Origin: UBA6921 sp031363085
GTDB taxonomy: Bacteria; Pseudomonadota; Gammaproteobacteria; SG8-11
Length of the DNA: 64,000 bases
NCBI GenBank assembly: GCA_031363085.1
Contig: JANLTU010000036.1
Location: 4,406-68,405 of the forward strand
Reading direction: 5' to 3'
The notes under the pieces are model-generated. The model did no database searches and was not told where the DNA came from. It saw nothing but the letters and a program-made list of their open reading frames with translations. How positions within the stretch are numbered: the stretch's first letter is position 1; each line of letters begins with the position of its first letter. The position numbers and the translations under genes are program-made. Shown here piece after piece: positions 62,007 through 64,000 of the stretch.

Positions 62007-62827
62007 GCCTCTTAACAAAACTCAGCCGAATTTGACGGGCAAATGGGCCGCGCAAACGCCGAGCAGTCGTGCTGGGAGTTCGGGTTCGCAGTGTCGGCGA
62101 TTGAATCGGTAACAGAATTCATTGAGGTATTCCTGCAAGTATTTTCCGGACACGCCGTGAAAGGTACCGAGAATGAAGCGCTTGAAGTTGCTGATGACGA
62201 GATGCACCCAAGGCCGCCATTCATGGGCTTTTTCAGGGGGTGTGTTTTGAGGGAGGTGGCGGTGGTGTTCATCCAGACATTTCAGGGCGGCCAAGCCATC
62301 GGTCACCACCGTTTCACCTGCGTTCAAGCGGCGCTTTGCAAAGTCCCGGATCGTCTCGCGATTCACGTGGTCCACCGCCTCCATCGCCACGAACCCGGCG
62401 CGTTGACCTCGGCTTTCGCAGGCCACGACGACGGACGTTTTTCCTTCCGCACCCCGGCCCCGCTTGCCTTTGCGCTTGCCGCCCACGAAGGCGTCGTCCA
62501 GTTCAATCCGGTCCGCGAGGCGATACAGACGGTCCCGGGGGCCCAGGGCGGTACGCAGTTTCTTCAGCATCAACCGCGCGGTCGGCCAGGAGACCTCCAG
62601 CACCTTGGACAGACGCAGGGCCGAAATGCCACCCTTGTTGGCCGTGAGCCAATAAATCGCGAAGCCCTGTGGTCAGCGTTCCTTGAACAAATACGCTTGG
62701 CACGCGTCTTCTTCTCCAAAGCGCCGTTGCCACTGCAAAAAACTCATCGCTTCCTTTTTCATCGCACCACTCTAACTGGTTGTTCGTGCAGCAAACATAA
62801 AACTTTGGCTGAGTTTTGTTAAGAGGC
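62007..62827 (-). mobile_element. Decayed IS1595/ISXO2-type insertion sequence
   Basis: An 821-base element bounded by 25-base inverted repeats (62003-62027 and 62807-62831, reading TTGCCTCTTAACAAAACTC at the left end). The flanking 8-base sequences AATAAATT (61999-62006) and AATTAATT (62828-62835) agree in seven of eight positions, consistent with a target duplication now carrying one change. The transposase inside is broken. Element ends 68 bases before the soxA terminator region. Confidence 0.82.
62022..62762 (-). pseudogene. IS1595/ISXO2-type transposase, internally deleted and stopped
   Basis: The frame starts at ATG 62762 (MKKEAMSFLQWQRRFGEED). It meets an in-frame TGA at 62673-62675 where the family has Trp (ERWPQGF). 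The zinc ribbon that normally follows (two CxxC pairs and about 45 residues) is missing: the sequence jumps from PQGF to AIYWLTANKGGISALRLSK. The DDE-type core continues (LDDAFVGGKRKGKRGRG; GETVVTDGLAALKCLDE; WVHLVISNFKRFILGTFHGV) and ends inside the left inverted repeat. The element cannot move on its own, though another copy could act on its ends. Confidence 0.85.
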
Positions 62828-62895
62828 AATTAATTTAATGCAAACTGCGAGTGATTGATCAAGGAGGATTCAAATGCGTGGTAGTACCCACAAAT

Positions 62896-62926
62896 AAAAA
62901 GCCCGATCTGTATCCAGATCGGGTTT
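62896..62926 (-). terminator. Terminator after soxA
   Basis: AAAAAGCCCGATCTG pairs with CAGATCGGGTTTT around a 4-base loop, with A- and T-runs on both sides. It lies about 25 bases beyond the soxA stop codon and can work in both directions. The IS1595-type element ends just beyond it. Confidence 0.85.
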
Positions 62927-62949
62927 TGAAATAACAGCAGTTTATTTTT

Positions 62950-63783
62950 TTACTCGCGAGCGCCTGGTCCGTTCCAAGTCAACCCATTGCTCATGTACGT
63001 TAAATAATATTCAAGCTCCCGGTACTCTTTGCTTTGTGGTTTAAAAGGCTTGGCCCGCACCTGTTGATTACAGCCGATAAAGCGACGATGTAGGGTGCCC
63101 ATTTCACCCCAATCCGAGCGATAAACAGGAAAGTGGGAAGCGTGTCCTAAGCCGGGGCTCAAAAGATTCGCACGCAAATTGTTTCCTGCATTATCGACAT
63201 GACAATGTGCGCAAGACATATTCAACTGGCCACGACGGGTATAGTAGCCTTGCTTACCACGCTCAAATGCTTCCAGCGCCTTTGGGTCGTTAGGAACTTT
63301 GATATCGATCTTCTTGCCGCGTGTTGTAAACGCCATATAAGACAGGATTGACGCGAGCTTGCCTTTTTCCTCCGGCAGCGGCTCCTCGCCATTTTTCACA
63401 CGGCATTCATTAACAGCCAACGACAGAGTAATCACTTCACCGCGTTTTACATCAAAGAGCGGATATTGATCGCCGACACCAATGCCATTGTTAGAGAAGC
63501 AGCTACCGTAGGTTTGGCCATTTTTGAAGGGTGTATCGAATAGTCGTTTCCCTTCGTCAATTGCAATCTGGTAGGGCGGAAATTCCTCAATCGCCATCCA
63601 TTGTTCACGAGCGCCGGGACTAATTGAGTAAACACCATTGATGTAATCGTCAAAGGGTATGTTTGGGAAGCGCTGCTTAAAATATTGTTGGAACGCTTTC
63701 TTGTCCTCTTCTGGGCCGGCAGAGGACATTGCCGGCACAGCGATTAACACACACAATGATACGGTAGCGAGTAATCTTTTCAT
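62950..63783 (-). CDS. soxA: Sulfur-oxidising c-type cytochrome SoxA
   Basis: A 277-residue exported cytochrome with signal MKRLLATVSLCVLIAVPAMS. SoxA with SoxX attaches thiosulfate to SoxYZ. One heme site, CAHCH at 191-195, is present. Cys238 in RRFIGCNQQVRA is the position of the heme ligand and active-site cysteine of SoxA. At the first-heme position of diheme SoxA the sequence reads SCFSNNGIG, so this is a monoheme type; Cys95 and Cys127 may form a disulfide there. GGAGG precedes the ATG at 63783. It is downstream of soxZ by 63 bases. Confidence 0.93.
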   Translation of the reverse strand: MKRLLATVSLCVLIAVPAMSSAGPEEDKKAFQQYFKQRFPNIPFDDYINGVYSISPGAREQWMAIEEFPPYQIAIDEGKRLFDTPFKNGQTYGSCFSNNGIGVGDQYPLFDVKRGEVITLSLAVNECRVKNGEEPLPEEKGKLASILSYMAFTTRGKKIDIKVPNDPKALEAFERGKQGYYTRRGQLNMSCAHCHVDNAGNNLRANLLSPGLGHASHFPVYRSDWGEMGTLHRRFIGCNQQVRAKPFKPQSKEYRELEYYLTYMSNGLTWNGPGARE

Positions 63784-63846
63784 TATTTCCTCCGTCCACG
63801 AAATGGGTGACGTGCGAAGCGAGGACTACCAGTTCAAATTACTGGC

Positions 63847-64000
63847 TTACTGAATTTGGCCTTCTTCGCTGTCTTTATCGCCCTTGTTATCCACCCAACT
63901 GATTTTGATTTTGTCGCCTTTCTTGCCGCCTTTGAACTGGTAGGACAAGTACGGGTTTTTCGAAATCGCAACGCCCCATTGCGCCGTAAAATTCGGTTTG
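63847..64000 (-). CDS. soxZ: Sulfur-carrier complex protein SoxZ (C-terminal 50 residues; 5' part beyond the window)
   Basis: The last 50 codons are visible. NPYLSYQFKGG, GDKIKISWVDNKGD and the C-terminal EEGQIQ read as SoxZ, the beta-sandwich partner of SoxY that carries sulfur intermediates. The gene continues off the right edge and is followed by soxA. Identification is by the conserved NPYLSFxFKGG-like end and by context. Confidence 0.87.
   Translation of the reverse strand, partial: KPNFTAQWGVAISKNPYLSYQFKGGKKGDKIKISWVDNKGDKDSEEGQIQ

Noticed and set aside
62503..62829. Separate small gene overlapping the IS1595-type transposase
   Set aside because: It is an alternative-frame reading of the transposase; the correct frame shows the family motifs.

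Overview
The window (about 55 % GC, densely coded, no rRNA or tRNA seen) looks like the chromosome of a free-living, sulfur-oxidising gammaproteobacterium. The basis is the start of a sox cluster (soxZ, soxA) at the right edge, an rppH-ptsP pair, sspA-sspB, argA, a two-domain ptsP, and Pho boxes of the classical CTGTCAT type. I cannot name a genus from sequence alone.

Layout, left to right. (1) 1-9.4 kb, minus strand: phosphate-starvation genes phoB-phoR-pstS and, further on, a long gammaproteobacterial-type pstC cut by the window edge. A four-gene ABC efflux cassette (adaptor, ATPase, two FtsX-type permeases) sits between pstS and pstC. Pho boxes precede phoB, pstS and pstC separately, so the phosphate regulon is kept although the operon is split. 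(2) 9.4-17 kb: glutamate dehydrogenase, a hypothetical protein, a MidA-type methyltransferase, a pteridine reductase-like SDR, a large orphan lipoprotein and a GAF protein. (3) 17-21.7 kb, minus: a two-gene redox unit, a secreted beta-propeller/cytochrome c protein and a multicopper oxidase with no visible export signal. (4) 22.2-25.8 kb: a membrane protein fused to a spermidine-synthase-like domain, followed by a universal stress protein. (5) 26.2-33.7 kb: a complete alternative complex III operon actA-B1-B2-C-D-E-F (quinol:cytochrome c oxidoreductase), followed directly by sspA-sspB. In many proteobacteria that position is held by petABC (cytochrome bc1). (6) 34.9-43.9 kb: an EAL phosphodiesterase, then an energised envelope machine of two TPR lipoproteins, a small exported protein, ExbB, two unlike ExbD proteins and a TonB/AgmX-like protein, closed by a nested inverted repeat.

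(7) 44-49.7 kb: BtuC/BtuD-type ABC genes with a HAD phosphatase, divergent from rppH-ptsP. (8) 49.7-51.6 kb: a small scar region holding the 3' part of an IS3-type transposase, a mutS fragment, an intact Phd-type antitoxin with a frameshifted VapC toxin, and a possible small RNA. (9) 51.6-58.7 kb: a periplasmic peroxiredoxin-like protein, a divergent SDR/LysR pair, a very large HExxH + TolB-like + outer-membrane-barrel protein and argA. (10) 58.9-62 kb: a PhnD-like binding protein followed by a HAMP-GGDEF-EAL protein. (11) 62-64 kb: a decayed IS1595-type element and then soxA and soxZ.

How they fit: Sox oxidation of reduced sulfur and the quinol pool feeding alternative complex III give a c-type cytochrome-centred electron transport chain. 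No terminal oxidase is encoded here. The candidates for undescribed biology are the TPR/ExbBDD/TonB-like machine with an Asn/Asp split between its two ExbD proteins, the HExxH-propeller-barrel protein, the propeller-cytochrome/multicopper oxidase pair, and the apparent in-place replacement of bc1 by alternative complex III.
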